Below, piece after piece: positions 1 through 8,865 of a stretch of DNA of 64,000 nt. A program made the translations under genes and the position numbers. The DNA is taken from positions 1 to 64,000 of the forward strand of contig JAAVIC010000002.1 of assembly GCA_014799385.1 (NCBI GenBank), written 5' to 3'. Each line of letters starts with the position of its first letter. Within the stretch, counting starts at the first letter, position 1. The notes beneath the pieces were generated by a model. That model was given only the letters and a program-made list of their open reading frames with translations. It was not told the DNA's origin and ran no database searches. Source of the stretch: Oscillospiraceae bacterium (lineage in GTDB: Bacteria; Bacillota; Clostridia; Oscillospirales; Ruminococcaceae).

Positions 1-330
1 TCGCGCAGCGAAAAATGCAAAGGCTTGGCACAAACAGGATGTTTGTGCTGTCGTCCCAAAAGGCGGCACGGATGCCGCCAACAGAGGACGACAGGCAACA
101 ACGCTCTGCGCCGCAGGCGCAGCAAGCGTTGTCCAAGACTTAGCCTGCCCCCGAAGGGTTGTCCCCCGTTCTTGGGGGCGTAGGGGGTTGCTCCCACATT
201 AAGGGCGGCGGGAGTTCCCCACACACTTTAAGCGTAAGGTAATGCTTTTTTCAAACTATTTTCCCCGAATATGTAAGATTCGGAGATAAAATTTGTCTAT
301 AATAGTGAAAGATCTTTTGGAGGTGATTAC

Positions 331-900
331 GTGCCGTTTATGGAGGACACCGAAATAATCCGTAAATTTATGGAGCGCAGTGACACCGCAGTGAGCGAAC
401 TTCAACTCAAGTACAAAAACTACTGCGGCAAAATCGCGATGAATATACTAAACTCTCATGAAGAATCCGAGGAGTGTGTAAATGACGCTATGATGCGTAT
501 CTGGGAGCTGATTCCGCCGCACGAGCCGAAATCTTTGCGCGCGTTTCTGGGAAAAGTAACCAGAAACCTCGCCCTTAACCGCCTGAAAAAGCTAACCGCC
601 GAAAAGCGCGGAAGCGGTGAGATTACTTCGGTGTATGAGGAATTATCTGAGCTGATTTCCGGAAAAGCCGATATTGAGCAGCAATACGAGCGTTCGGAGA
701 TAATCCGCGAGATAAACGCTTTCTTGGGTTCGCTGTCGGAGCAGAATCGGAATATATTCGTCTTGCGGTATTGGTACTGCGAGAGCGTCAAGTCAATCGC
801 CGAAACACTCGGAACAAATGAGAACAATGTGTCCGTCACGCTTTCACGAGTTCGCAAAAAACTAAAGACGCATTTACGAAAGAGAGGTTATGAGATATGA
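331..900 (+). CDS. ECF-type RNA polymerase sigma factor (true start possibly the ATG at 340)
   Basis: Sigma-70 region 2/4-like protein (ECVNDAMMRIWELIP...SLRAFLGKVTRNLALN...RNIFVLRYWYCESVKSIAETLGTNENNVSVTLSRVRKKLK). Confidence 0.9.
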   Translation: MPFMEDTEIIRKFMERSDTAVSELQLKYKNYCGKIAMNILNSHEESEECVNDAMMRIWELIPPHEPKSLRAFLGKVTRNLALNRLKKLTAEKRGSGEITSVYEELSELISGKADIEQQYERSEIIREINAFLGSLSEQNRNIFVLRYWYCESVKSIAETLGTNENNVSVTLSRVRKKLKTHLRKRGYEI

Positions 901-2654
901 AATCAGAAGAAATCTTTGAAATGTTTAACGATATTGACGATAGCTTTGTAGACGCGGCATTTCCCAACGCGGAGAAATCGGAGGTGGTTCAGCCGCAGGA
1001 GATCCATATGACCAAGCGTCGCTTGCCGTGGGGAATCGCGGCGGCTGCGGCGGCTTGTCTGGCGGTTTGCGCGGCGGTGGGTGCCGTTATCGCCGTGAAT
1101 ACGGGCAAGAGCAAAATCCCGGTTGAATCAAATTCTCCGCTGCAGTCGGGTTTGAATGCCATTGCCGCCGAGTGCGTTTTCGATTCGAGCGACTATGGAC
1201 AAACGGATGATAAACCATATCCCGAAATTAAAGAGATGTTCTGCGAGTTCACAATGGACGAATATCCCGAATTGACGTTTCGTGTAATTCGTCTGAGCGG
1301 CGGAGAGGGCGGTCCTACTTTGTATTGTGTTGAGGAGGGCGTTGAATATCGGCTGCTCAGCGGACACCAGATTTATTTGTGTGACTTTGACAGCGATGGT
1401 AAGCGTGAAATCTGCTTAAACCGTTCGATAGGATCGGGGATAGTTCACAAATTAGTATTGGGATATGATCCAGAGGACAGAACCGCATATTATTACGATA
1501 GTCATTTTAGTAGTGACAATGAAGAACAGTGCCGCTTGATAATAGTGGACGGAGTGCTGAAGGTTCAGGTAAGCCCTGCGTGGTGCTATACTCCGGAAAT
1601 CTGGGAAGCCGATGACGTTGAAATTCGACCGTTGGAGCTTGTAAAATCCGAGACTTTAACCGTCTACAATTCCGTTACCGAGTATGGGGACGAGCTTACA
1701 ATACAGGTAAAGCCGTCAAAATTCGAGTATAAAGTCGGTGAAATGATTCCTGTCGATGTGGAAATCACGAACGTTTCCGGAAGACCGATTTACCTATATC
1801 AGGGATTTCAGGCGATGTACAACGATGGAACATCCGATGAGGATAAATACTACATCGTTGACGGAAATATTACAAGAAACGATCTATCGCTTGAAAACAA
1901 GAGCCATCCTTTTATTGGCAATGATGCGATTTATACCCTGCAGCTTGAACAAGGCGAAACATACACCGCCCGACTGAACTTCGAGGCGACCGCCGGCGAA
2001 AATACACCGTTCGGAATGTATCAGGGCGTTATCACCGTGGCAACGGCTTTCGACCCGCATTACTACGAATCGCTGACAACGCATACGGTAAAATTCCCGA
2101 TTAGAATCTCCGACTCCAAACTTGTCACCCCCGATGACTCCGGCGTATCCACCGAACCTAATACCCCCGAAGACCCCGGCGAATCCACAGAACCAGAACC
2201 GCTATACTCTTTCTTTGAAAACGACAAGCTCAGATTACAGGTAGATTTGGAAAAGTCCGCGTACAAAAAGGGCGATATAATCACCGTTGACGCGGAGGTA
2301 ACCAACAAGTCCGACAAGAAGTTCTATATTTTTGTTCCGACTGCGACCGCGGATACCCATACGGAAATCCGCACCTACATCAGCCTTGACGGAAGAAGAT
2401 TGAACGATATTGACGCGGTACAGTACTGGGACGACGCGATAACACTAATTCCCCTTGAGCCGGGCGAATCCTTTACGCTGAAGAAAGTGCGGTTTGATAC
2501 CACTTATACGGGTGATGAATCTCTGGGCATAAGCAAACAGCCCGTACAGTCGGGAATATATCAGGGTACCACCGAGATAACCATTATGGAAAGTACCGAT
2601 TTTCAAACACCCGCTGAGAGCTACTACACGAGCTTCGCAATCGAAATTATGTAA
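897..2654 (+). CDS. Putative membrane-anchored anti-sigma-like protein with large extracellular domain
   Basis: ATGA overlap with the sigma gene; short N-terminal cytosolic segment, single TM (WGIAAAAAACLAVCAAVGAVIAV), Ser/Pro/Thr-rich linker, two related extracellular segments. Confidence 0.65.
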   Translation: MKSEEIFEMFNDIDDSFVDAAFPNAEKSEVVQPQEIHMTKRRLPWGIAAAAAACLAVCAAVGAVIAVNTGKSKIPVESNSPLQSGLNAIAAECVFDSSDYGQTDDKPYPEIKEMFCEFTMDEYPELTFRVIRLSGGEGGPTLYCVEEGVEYRLLSGHQIYLCDFDSDGKREICLNRSIGSGIVHKLVLGYDPEDRTAYYYDSHFSSDNEEQCRLIIVDGVLKVQVSPAWCYTPEIWEADDVEIRPLELVKSETLTVYNSVTEYGDELTIQVKPSKFEYKVGEMIPVDVEITNVSGRPIYLYQGFQAMYNDGTSDEDKYYIVDGNITRNDLSLENKSHPFIGNDAIYTLQLEQGETYTARLNFEATAGENTPFGMYQGVITVATAFDPHYYESLTTHTVKFPIRISDSKLVTPDDSGVSTEPNTPEDPGESTEPEPLYSFFENDKLRLQVDLEKSAYKKGDIITVDAEVTNKSDKKFYIFVPTATADTHTEIRTYISLDGRRLNDIDAVQYWDDAITLIPLEPGESFTLKKVRFDTTYTGDESLGISKQPVQSGIYQGTTEITIMESTDFQTPAESYYTSFAIEIM

Positions 2655-2667
2655 CAGGGGGTAAGCA

Positions 2668-3624
2668 ATGAAAGTCAATATCAGAAAAGCAATATTTGCC
2701 GCCGCTATCGCGTTGATGTTCGCGTTTGGCTCATTCGGTGCGGCAGCGGTAAAAGCGGCGGAAGCGTCTGCGGAATCCACACAACGGGAATATAACATTA
2801 TTGTGGATACCATTTATGCGGACGTAATCATCGAGGGTTGGGATTCCACTGTTTCGGATATAGTCGTCAAATCAAAATTCAAAGCCGGTGAAATGGTTTT
2901 TGTAACCGCAACCGCAAAACCCGCTTATTCGATTATTACAATCAATCATTCCGGCGGCGGAGTATCGGGACAAATACTCGGATTAAAAGGTGTATTCAGA
3001 ATGCCTGAGGGTGATGTTACTATTACCGTGAATGCAGCAAGCGCGTTTAGTGTATCTTCGCACGCAGGCGACCATGTAACCGTTAGTATCAGCGGAACAG
3101 GCAAAGGGACTAAAAAAAATTTTGCACGATACGAAGATTCTATATCTGTAACTGCCACTCCCGATTCGGGATATATTCTCACCAAGCTTGAGGTAAGGAG
3201 TTATGGTGACGACACTGTTATAGCGTCATTTTCCGGCAGCAGCGGAACGTTTTCAATGCCCGCAAAGCCCGTTATAGTAGTTGCGGAGGCAGAACCCGCG
3301 CCGCCAACTGCTCCAACAGACCCAACAACGCCCACTACACCAACAGAACCCATAACACCGACTACCCCGACAGAACCTGTTGTGCCAACCACTCCGACAG
3401 AACCCATTGCTCCGCAGTACAAGAAAGGCGATGTCAACGGCGACGGCATAGTCAGCGCAAAAGACGCAACCCTGATTCTCAAACACGCGGTAGAGCTTAT
3501 AACGCTTGATTCCGAGCAGCTCGACAGAGCCGATGTGAACGGTGACGGGAGAGTAAATGCCGCAGACGCAACGATGATTCTCAAGGTAGCCGTTGGACTT
3601 ATTCCTCCGCCAATTATCAATTAA
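2668..3624 (+). CDS. Secreted protein with C-terminal type I dockerin domain and Pro/Thr linker
   Basis: Signal peptide; PTTPTEP linker repeats; duplicated Ca-binding loops DVNGDGIVSAKDATLILK and DVNGDGRVNAADATMILK. Confidence 0.88.
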   Translation: MKVNIRKAIFAAAIALMFAFGSFGAAAVKAAEASAESTQREYNIIVDTIYADVIIEGWDSTVSDIVVKSKFKAGEMVFVTATAKPAYSIITINHSGGGVSGQILGLKGVFRMPEGDVTITVNAASAFSVSSHAGDHVTVSISGTGKGTKKNFARYEDSISVTATPDSGYILTKLEVRSYGDDTVIASFSGSSGTFSMPAKPVIVVAEAEPAPPTAPTDPTTPTTPTEPITPTTPTEPVVPTTPTEPIAPQYKKGDVNGDGIVSAKDATLILKHAVELITLDSEQLDRADVNGDGRVNAADATMILKVAVGLIPPPIIN

Positions 3625-3642
3625 CCGTATACAAACTAAATT

Positions 3643-3663
3643 CGCCCCCGAATCTCGGGGGCG
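3643..3663. terminator. Intrinsic bidirectional terminator hairpin
   Basis: CGCCCCCG-AATCT-CGGGGGCG followed by ATAAATTTTAATT, between convergent genes. Confidence 0.8.
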
Positions 3664-3674
3664 ATAAATTTTAA

Positions 3675-3956
3675 TTATCCCTTTTGTCCTCTGGACTGTC
3701 TTACCATATCCTCGACCACGATGTCGTAAATCTCGCCGAGGGAGCGGCAGTATTCGAGGATTTTCCAAGGCTCGTTGGTGTGGAAATGCAGCTTTGCGGT
3801 GGTAATGCCGTTTTCGTCCTCGTCCGCGATCACCAACAGCGAATCACCCTCAAAATGAGTGCGGATATACTCGTCAAGCGAATCCTCCACATCATCGCCC
3901 GGATTCTCCACGTCCAAAAGCAGTTGCGTATCGTATCTGAACTCAATATCTTCCAT
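3675..3956 (-). CDS. Small FakA/YloV (DAK2-associated) C-terminal-domain-like protein
   Basis: Motif KLHFHTNEPWKILEYCRSLGEIYDIVVEDMVRQSRG resembles the C-terminal region of FakA/YloV-type proteins. Confidence 0.5.
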   Translation of the reverse strand: MEDIEFRYDTQLLLDVENPGDDVEDSLDEYIRTHFEGDSLLVIADEDENGITTAKLHFHTNEPWKILEYCRSLGEIYDIVVEDMVRQSRGQKG

Positions 3957-3959
3957 TGT

Positions 3960-4799
3960 TCACTTTCTCCATTTCATTGAAATATCAAACGCGGAGACGC
4001 TGTGCGTCAGCGCGCCCAGACTGATTATATCCACACCGGTTTCCGCAACGGAGCGGATATTTTCGAGTGTAACATTTCCCGAAGCCTCCGCCTTTGCGCG
4101 GTGATTGATAAGCTCACACGCGGACTTCATCTCGTCAACGCTCATATTGTCCAGCATAATCACGTTCACGCCACAGTCCAGAGCCTCTTTCACCTCATCG
4201 AGATTCCGCGTCTCCACTTCGATTTGCAGCATATGACCCGCCTTTTGACGGAGCGCGTTCACCGCGCCGGTGATAGAACCGTAAGCGTCAATGTGGTTGT
4301 CCTTCAGCATTGCCGCGTCCGTGAGGTTGTAGCGGTGATTGCGCCCGCCGCCTACGGTAACGGCGTACTTTTGCAGCGCGCGAAGTCCCGGGAGAGTTTT
4401 CCGAGTATCGGCAATAGACGCGCCCGTACCCTCAATCGCGTCCACACATTTGCGTGTGTAGGTCGCGATTCCGCTCATATGCTGAAGAATGTTCAGCGCG
4501 GTGCGCTCCGCTTTCAGCATAAGCCGCGTGTGTCCGTGAAACTCCGCGATAAGGTCGCCGCTTTTCAAGCGTTCGCCGTCCTTAATGTGATTTGTGATTT
4601 GGATTTCGGGATCAAGGATTGTAAACACACGCTCCGCAATTTCCAACCCGCACAAAACACCGTCCGCCTTGGACACGAAATACGCGTCCGAAACGCTCTC
4701 CTCCGAAATCAGCAGGTCGGCGGTGCTGTCGATGTAGTTGATGTCCTCGCTGAGCGCGGTTTTGATGATGTCGTCCACATAAAACGGAAGTAAAATCAT
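3960..4799 (-). CDS. nadC: Nicotinate-nucleotide pyrophosphorylase (carboxylating)
   Basis: QPRTase motifs (RTALNILQHMSGIATYTRKCVDAI, DTRKTLPGLRALQKYAVTVGGGRNHRYNLTDAAMLKDNH); ATGA overlap with nadB. Confidence 0.95.
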   Translation of the reverse strand: MILLPFYVDDIIKTALSEDINYIDSTADLLISEESVSDAYFVSKADGVLCGLEIAERVFTILDPEIQITNHIKDGERLKSGDLIAEFHGHTRLMLKAERTALNILQHMSGIATYTRKCVDAIEGTGASIADTRKTLPGLRALQKYAVTVGGGRNHRYNLTDAAMLKDNHIDAYGSITGAVNALRQKAGHMLQIEVETRNLDEVKEALDCGVNVIMLDNMSVDEMKSACELINHRAKAEASGNVTLENIRSVAETGVDIISLGALTHSVSAFDISMKWRK

Positions 4800-6286
4800 T
4801 TCTCGTCTTTCCTTTCAAGTATTTCTTTCAAGATGATGTACGCGCAAGTTACAATGGATTTCGTTTCCACGAAATCGGGAGTAACCGCCCATTCATTGCT
4901 GTTAAGCATGTCCTTTAGCTCGGTAATTCTCTTCAAGCCTTTTTCCGCCTCGTCATAATCGGGATATATGAAATACGCTTTCTGCATAATATGCCGAATC
5001 TCGGTGCGGATTCCGTGCGGGAGCGGTTTGCCATCGGGTTCTCTCATTGAATATTCCACGTAATCTATGTTGTCGGGAACACGGCTGATTTGGTTGATCC
5101 GTTCGGCAATCAGCCGCGAGAACACCAGAGCCTCCAACAGGGAATTGGACGCAAGGCGGTTCGCCCCGTGAACTCCCGTATGCGAGCATTCTCCCGCCGC
5201 GTACAGTCCCGCGATGTTTGTCGCGCCGCTGCCGTCCACATTGATTCCGCCCATCAGATAGTGCTGACACGGATAAATCGGAATCGGCTCTTTGGTCATA
5301 TCGTAGCCCTTTTCAAGTACCTTGTTGTAAATCATCGGAAAACGCTTCTTGATAAATTCGGAATCCTTGTGCGAGATGTCCAGCCAGAACTCGTCCGAGC
5401 CTGTTGCTTTCTGCTCCTCCATAATGCACTTTGAAACCACATCACGCGGAGCAAGCTCTTTTCGCTCCGGTTCGTAGCGCGGCATAAACCGCTCCTTGCG
5501 GCAGTTGAGCAGGTATGCGCCCTCGCCGCGCACCGCCTCGGAAATCAAAAAACTCTCCCGATTTTTCTTGTCCGCGAACGCAGTCGGGTGGAATTGAATA
5601 TAGCTGAGATTCTTGATTTCAGCACCGAGATTATACGCAAGCCGGATTCCATCGCCCGTGGCAATCGCGGAGTTGGTGGTGTAGTCATACACGCGCCCGA
5701 TTCCGCCCGTTGCGAGTATCACAGAATCGGCGCAGTAATAATCGTAGTTATTCGGCTCGGTGAAAACTTCAGCGAAAAATATGCCGTTTTCCCGTTCAAG
5801 TCTGCACAGAACGGAGTTATTGATGACCGTGACATTTTGGAGATTTTGAACCTGTTCGATAAGGCAAGTTTCGATTTCAAAGCCCGTTGTGTCCTTGTGG
5901 TGAGCGATTCTGCGGCGGGAGTGTCCGCCTTCAAGCGTCAAGGCAAGACTTCCGTCCTCCTTGCGGTCGAAATCCACGCCGTATTTCTCCACAAGCCGCT
6001 CCACATCGCGCGGACCTTGCTCCACAAGGATTTTCACGTTGTCGAGGTTGTTCTTATATTGCCCCGCAATCAGTGTGTCCTTGATGTGCAGCTCGTAGTC
6101 ATCGTTGGTGGGGTCCATAACCGCCGCCACTCCGCCTTGCGCCAACGCGGAGTTACACAAGGTAAGCTCCTTTTTGGACAGCATAAGAATAGACAGAGAG
6201 CTGTCGAGATTAAGCGCGGCATAGATTCCCGAAATGCCCGTGCCGACTATCAGAACGTCAAATTTCTTGAATTTCATAATATTCAC
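4796..6286 (-). CDS. nadB: L-aspartate oxidase
   Basis: FAD-binding GTGISGIYAALNL, HSRRRIAHHKDTTGFEI, YIQFHPTAF, GLYAAGECSHTGVHGANRLASNSLLEALVF. Confidence 0.95.
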   Translation of the reverse strand: MNIMKFKKFDVLIVGTGISGIYAALNLDSSLSILMLSKKELTLCNSALAQGGVAAVMDPTNDDYELHIKDTLIAGQYKNNLDNVKILVEQGPRDVERLVEKYGVDFDRKEDGSLALTLEGGHSRRRIAHHKDTTGFEIETCLIEQVQNLQNVTVINNSVLCRLERENGIFFAEVFTEPNNYDYYCADSVILATGGIGRVYDYTTNSAIATGDGIRLAYNLGAEIKNLSYIQFHPTAFADKKNRESFLISEAVRGEGAYLLNCRKERFMPRYEPERKELAPRDVVSKCIMEEQKATGSDEFWLDISHKDSEFIKKRFPMIYNKVLEKGYDMTKEPIPIYPCQHYLMGGINVDGSGATNIAGLYAAGECSHTGVHGANRLASNSLLEALVFSRLIAERINQISRVPDNIDYVEYSMREPDGKPLPHGIRTEIRHIMQKAYFIYPDYDEAEKGLKRITELKDMLNSNEWAVTPDFVETKSIVTCAYIILKEILERKDEK

Positions 6287-6744
6287 CCCTTATCTTGTTG
6301 GTGGTTTTTACGGAAAGACTCCTCATCAATAAACCTGTTCGGCGGCATAAACTTGTCAAACAGCCAATTTTCCAGTGTCTTCACAATTTCATCTTTATTT
6401 CTTGATGAGAACGAAAGCAGCGGATTTTCCCAATTATCGTTCAAAATTGCTTGTAATTTGAAGCTGCCGTTCGGGTCGCCTTCGGGATACCAGCCGAGGT
6501 CAATACCCAGGGTTTGGATTTCCGTTTGTTCGTTCCGCTTGCGGGTTATTTCCGTGGAAATATAAAGCAGATCCTCGCTGAAATAAAACAGCCATTTGTC
6601 ATCGTCCTCATCTGAGATTTTTGAGGGGTCAATATCCATAAAATCATTGAAATTGACCGTCCACCCGCCCGGGATTCGGAGCGGCTGTAATTTTCGCATT
6701 TCCATCTCAATCACCCTTGTCCCAATCATCGGGAATGTTGTCAA
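6283..6744 (-). CDS. Hypothetical protein, possible immunity-type family (start may be internal)
   Basis: Continuous ORF overlapping nadB start by 4 nt; style of small acidic immunity-like proteins (LGWYPEGDPNGSFKLQAI). Confidence 0.6.
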   Translation of the reverse strand: MTTFPMIGTRVIEMEMRKLQPLRIPGGWTVNFNDFMDIDPSKISDEDDDKWLFYFSEDLLYISTEITRKRNEQTEIQTLGIDLGWYPEGDPNGSFKLQAILNDNWENPLLSFSSRNKDEIVKTLENWLFDKFMPPNRFIDEESFRKNHQQDKG

Positions 6745-6763
6745 ACACGAACATAACCCCCCA

Positions 6764-7243
6764 TTATTCCATTCGGCGGTATTTCTGTAATTCCAGCATA
6801 TCGAACTCGTCTTTGTCGGGAGTTCGCCAAACTCCTAACTCTTTTAACAGAGCGTTTATAGTCCCCTCGCCGCTTTTCGGAGCTATCGCAACCTTACCGT
6901 TTTCGTACAGAACACCCGATTGCGTTCCGTTTCCGCCGAAATAGTCGGTTTCGATATAGGCGAGTTTGGTTCGGAATGAGTACTGCTCCATAAGCTCCTT
7001 TACCGATATGTCGAAGTAGTCAAGCTCGGGAAAGCAAGGTTCGCCGGATTCGTTCTCGGTTTCCATAAGCTCGGCGATGTCATCTAAAAGCCTGTTCGTA
7101 CAGAGAATCATTCCAAACCCTTGCGGAAGTTGGATTTCATTCGCTTGAAACCAGTCGTCCGCAATCTTATGGATTGATTCGTGATTTCCGATTATAGCGT
7201 GTATACAGTGACCCATTTTTTCCTCTATTCCGTCCATTCCCAA
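6764..7243 (-). CDS. Hypothetical protein
   Basis: ORF in compact co-directional cluster, good coding character. Confidence 0.6.
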   Translation of the reverse strand: MGMDGIEEKMGHCIHAIIGNHESIHKIADDWFQANEIQLPQGFGMILCTNRLLDDIAELMETENESGEPCFPELDYFDISVKELMEQYSFRTKLAYIETDYFGGNGTQSGVLYENGKVAIAPKSGEGTINALLKELGVWRTPDKDEFDMLELQKYRRME

Positions 7244-7575
7244 CCGTCGCGCCGCCCTATGAAATCATTCTGCATTCCCTCGAATTTGTCGGTCGGCAGC
7301 GTTTCGCCCTCAATCGAAATTTTCATTTTTCCGCATGACGTGTACCACTCAAGCAAATCCAGAACATCGAAAATCGCTGATGAGTACGCTCCGAGAATAA
7401 ACTCCGACACAATCTCTCTGTCCTTGTCCGATAGCTTTTGCAGAACCGCGTTGATTTCTTCGGAGTCCGAATATGGCACTGAGCCTTTTTTCACATTGTT
7501 CGCATCAACGCATTCGCGTGACATTTTTACAAGCTCATCTATCAGATCCTGATATAATTTTGTTCCTTTATCCAT
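7225..7575 (-). CDS. Hypothetical protein, possibly DUF6547-like
   Basis: ORF with FIGRRDGWEWTE C-terminus; overlaps next gene; family name from memory only. Confidence 0.6.
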   Translation of the reverse strand: MDKGTKLYQDLIDELVKMSRECVDANNVKKGSVPYSDSEEINAVLQKLSDKDREIVSEFILGAYSSAIFDVLDLLEWYTSCGKMKISIEGETLPTDKFEGMQNDFIGRRDGWEWTE

Positions 7576-7615
7576 TAAATCCTCCGAATTTCACCGAAAT
7601 CGATTTGCTTGCTTC

Positions 7616-8056
7616 CTATTGAACGGTAAACCCCGTCCATTCAATGTGGTTATATTGCATTACATCATTTGCCTTTTCCATTCCGAGTTTTTCATAAAAC
7701 GGAATCGCGTTTTCATTCGCAATCAGATATACGGCGATATTCTTTTCGCCGCCCGCTTTATCATGAGCGGCTTTCATAAGCTGCGTTCCGATTCCTTGTC
7801 CCTCATAATCTCGGCTCACTCCTAAATCCGTCACATATAGCCAATACGCATAATCTGTCAACCCAAATAAAACGCCGATAATCAAGCCATTCTCGTTCCT
7901 TGCAATGAGGCTTATTGAAGCATTGTTCACGAGTTTGCGGATTCTTTCCAAAAACCGTTCCTTTGGATATTGCGAACCCAAATCCGTTCTCTTTAAGAAG
8001 TCAATATATTCCTCCGCGGATACCCGTTCTTCTTTAATTTTGACTTTTTCATTCAT
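7616..8056 (-). CDS. GNAT family N-acetyltransferase
   Basis: GNAT motif A: LYVTDLGVSRDYEGQGIGTQLMKAAHDKA...IPFYEKLGMEK. Confidence 0.9.
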   Translation of the reverse strand: MNEKVKIKEERVSAEEYIDFLKRTDLGSQYPKERFLERIRKLVNNASISLIARNENGLIIGVLFGLTDYAYWLYVTDLGVSRDYEGQGIGTQLMKAAHDKAGGEKNIAVYLIANENAIPFYEKLGMEKANDVMQYNHIEWTGFTVQ

Positions 8057-8086
8057 AAGAAACCTCTGTCTTGAATTTATATCTCT

Positions 8087-8235
8087 CTTTTCAGATTATG
8101 GTTGCTGACTCTCTGTTTTCTAAATTCTTCGTCAAAGTGACGAAACAAAGTGAATAAAATACAGGGTGCTCCCTTTTCAGATTAGGGTTACTGATGCGCT
8201 GCTTTCCAAGTTTTTCGTCAAAGTGCCAGGACAAA
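8087..8235. repeat. Degenerate tandem direct repeat, ~62-nt unit, offset 86 nt (two copies)
   Basis: CTTTTCAGATTATGGTTGCTGACTCTCTGTTTTCTAAATTCTTCGTCAAAGTGACGAAACAAA vs CTTTTCAGATTAGGGTTACTGATGCGCTGCTTTCCAAGTTTTTCGTCAAAGTGCCAGGACAAA. Confidence 0.8.
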
Positions 8236-8257
8236 CAGCTCAATAACTCGGAATTTG

Positions 8258-8659
8258 TCACATTCTTATCTTCTCAAACGTACAACCGATATCATTTCTT
8301 GCTCCGTTAAATTTCGGCCATGCATCAATCTCATCATTCTGTTGTCTGGGAATAATATGAATATGGAAATGGGGAACCGATTGACCTGCGCTTTCATCGC
8401 TGGCATTAAGCAGATTGACCCCGTCATACCCGCATTTTTCAGTTAGATGCAGAGAAACATTTTTTACCGTTTTCATAACGGCATATAATGTGTCAAGTTC
8501 ACAATCCAGAACATTCTTACAATGCTTTTTCGGGATTACCACTATATGACCGTCAACATCTTTGGCAATATCCATAAATGCAATCGTTTCTTCATCCTCA
8601 TAGACTTTCATACTTGGAATATTCCCTGCTACAATTTTACAAAAAATACAATCACACAT
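8258..8659 (-). CDS. HIT family protein (histidine triad hydrolase)
   Basis: CIFCKIVAGNIPSMKVYEDEETIAFMDI and HFHIHIIPR histidine triad. Confidence 0.95.
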   Translation of the reverse strand: MCDCIFCKIVAGNIPSMKVYEDEETIAFMDIAKDVDGHIVVIPKKHCKNVLDCELDTLYAVMKTVKNVSLHLTEKCGYDGVNLLNASDESAGQSVPHFHIHIIPRQQNDEIDAWPKFNGARNDIGCTFEKIRM

Positions 8660-8797
8660 TTTTTACCTCCAAAAATCTTGATTTGGTGCTCTGAATATTA
8701 TCATTGGCATCCAGCACATTCAATATGAGTACGGTGAAATTGCCGGAGTTTTATCCCAGCAACCACCATCTTATAAAGGGACATTTATATTTGACGG

Positions 8798-8826
8798 TTG
8801 ACAAATCCACGATTATGTGTTATAAT
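8798..8826 (+). promoter_or_regulatory. Sigma-A promoter for hflX
   Basis: TTGACA - 17 nt - TATAAT. Confidence 0.85.
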
Positions 8827-8865
8827 ATATGGGTTACTCACTCCTATTTACGAAAGGAGAATTTT

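Noticed and set aside
1-240. GC-rich hairpin region at the window start (GCACAAACAGGATGTTTGTGC; CGCTCTGCGCCGCAGGCGCAGCAAGCG; CCCCCGTTCTTGGGGG)
   Set aside because: Clearly structured but truncated by the window edge and not alignable with the other repeat families; cannot assign a role.
4002-4793. 263-aa plus-strand ORF inside nadC
   Set aside because: Antisense shadow of a confident nadC gene.
5588-6565. 325-aa plus-strand ORF opposite nadB
   Set aside because: Spans nadB and its neighbour in antisense; composition is not protein-like.
8704-8865. N-terminal extension of hflX in the ORF track
   Set aside because: A strong promoter (8798-8826) lies inside it and the conserved protein begins at 8866.
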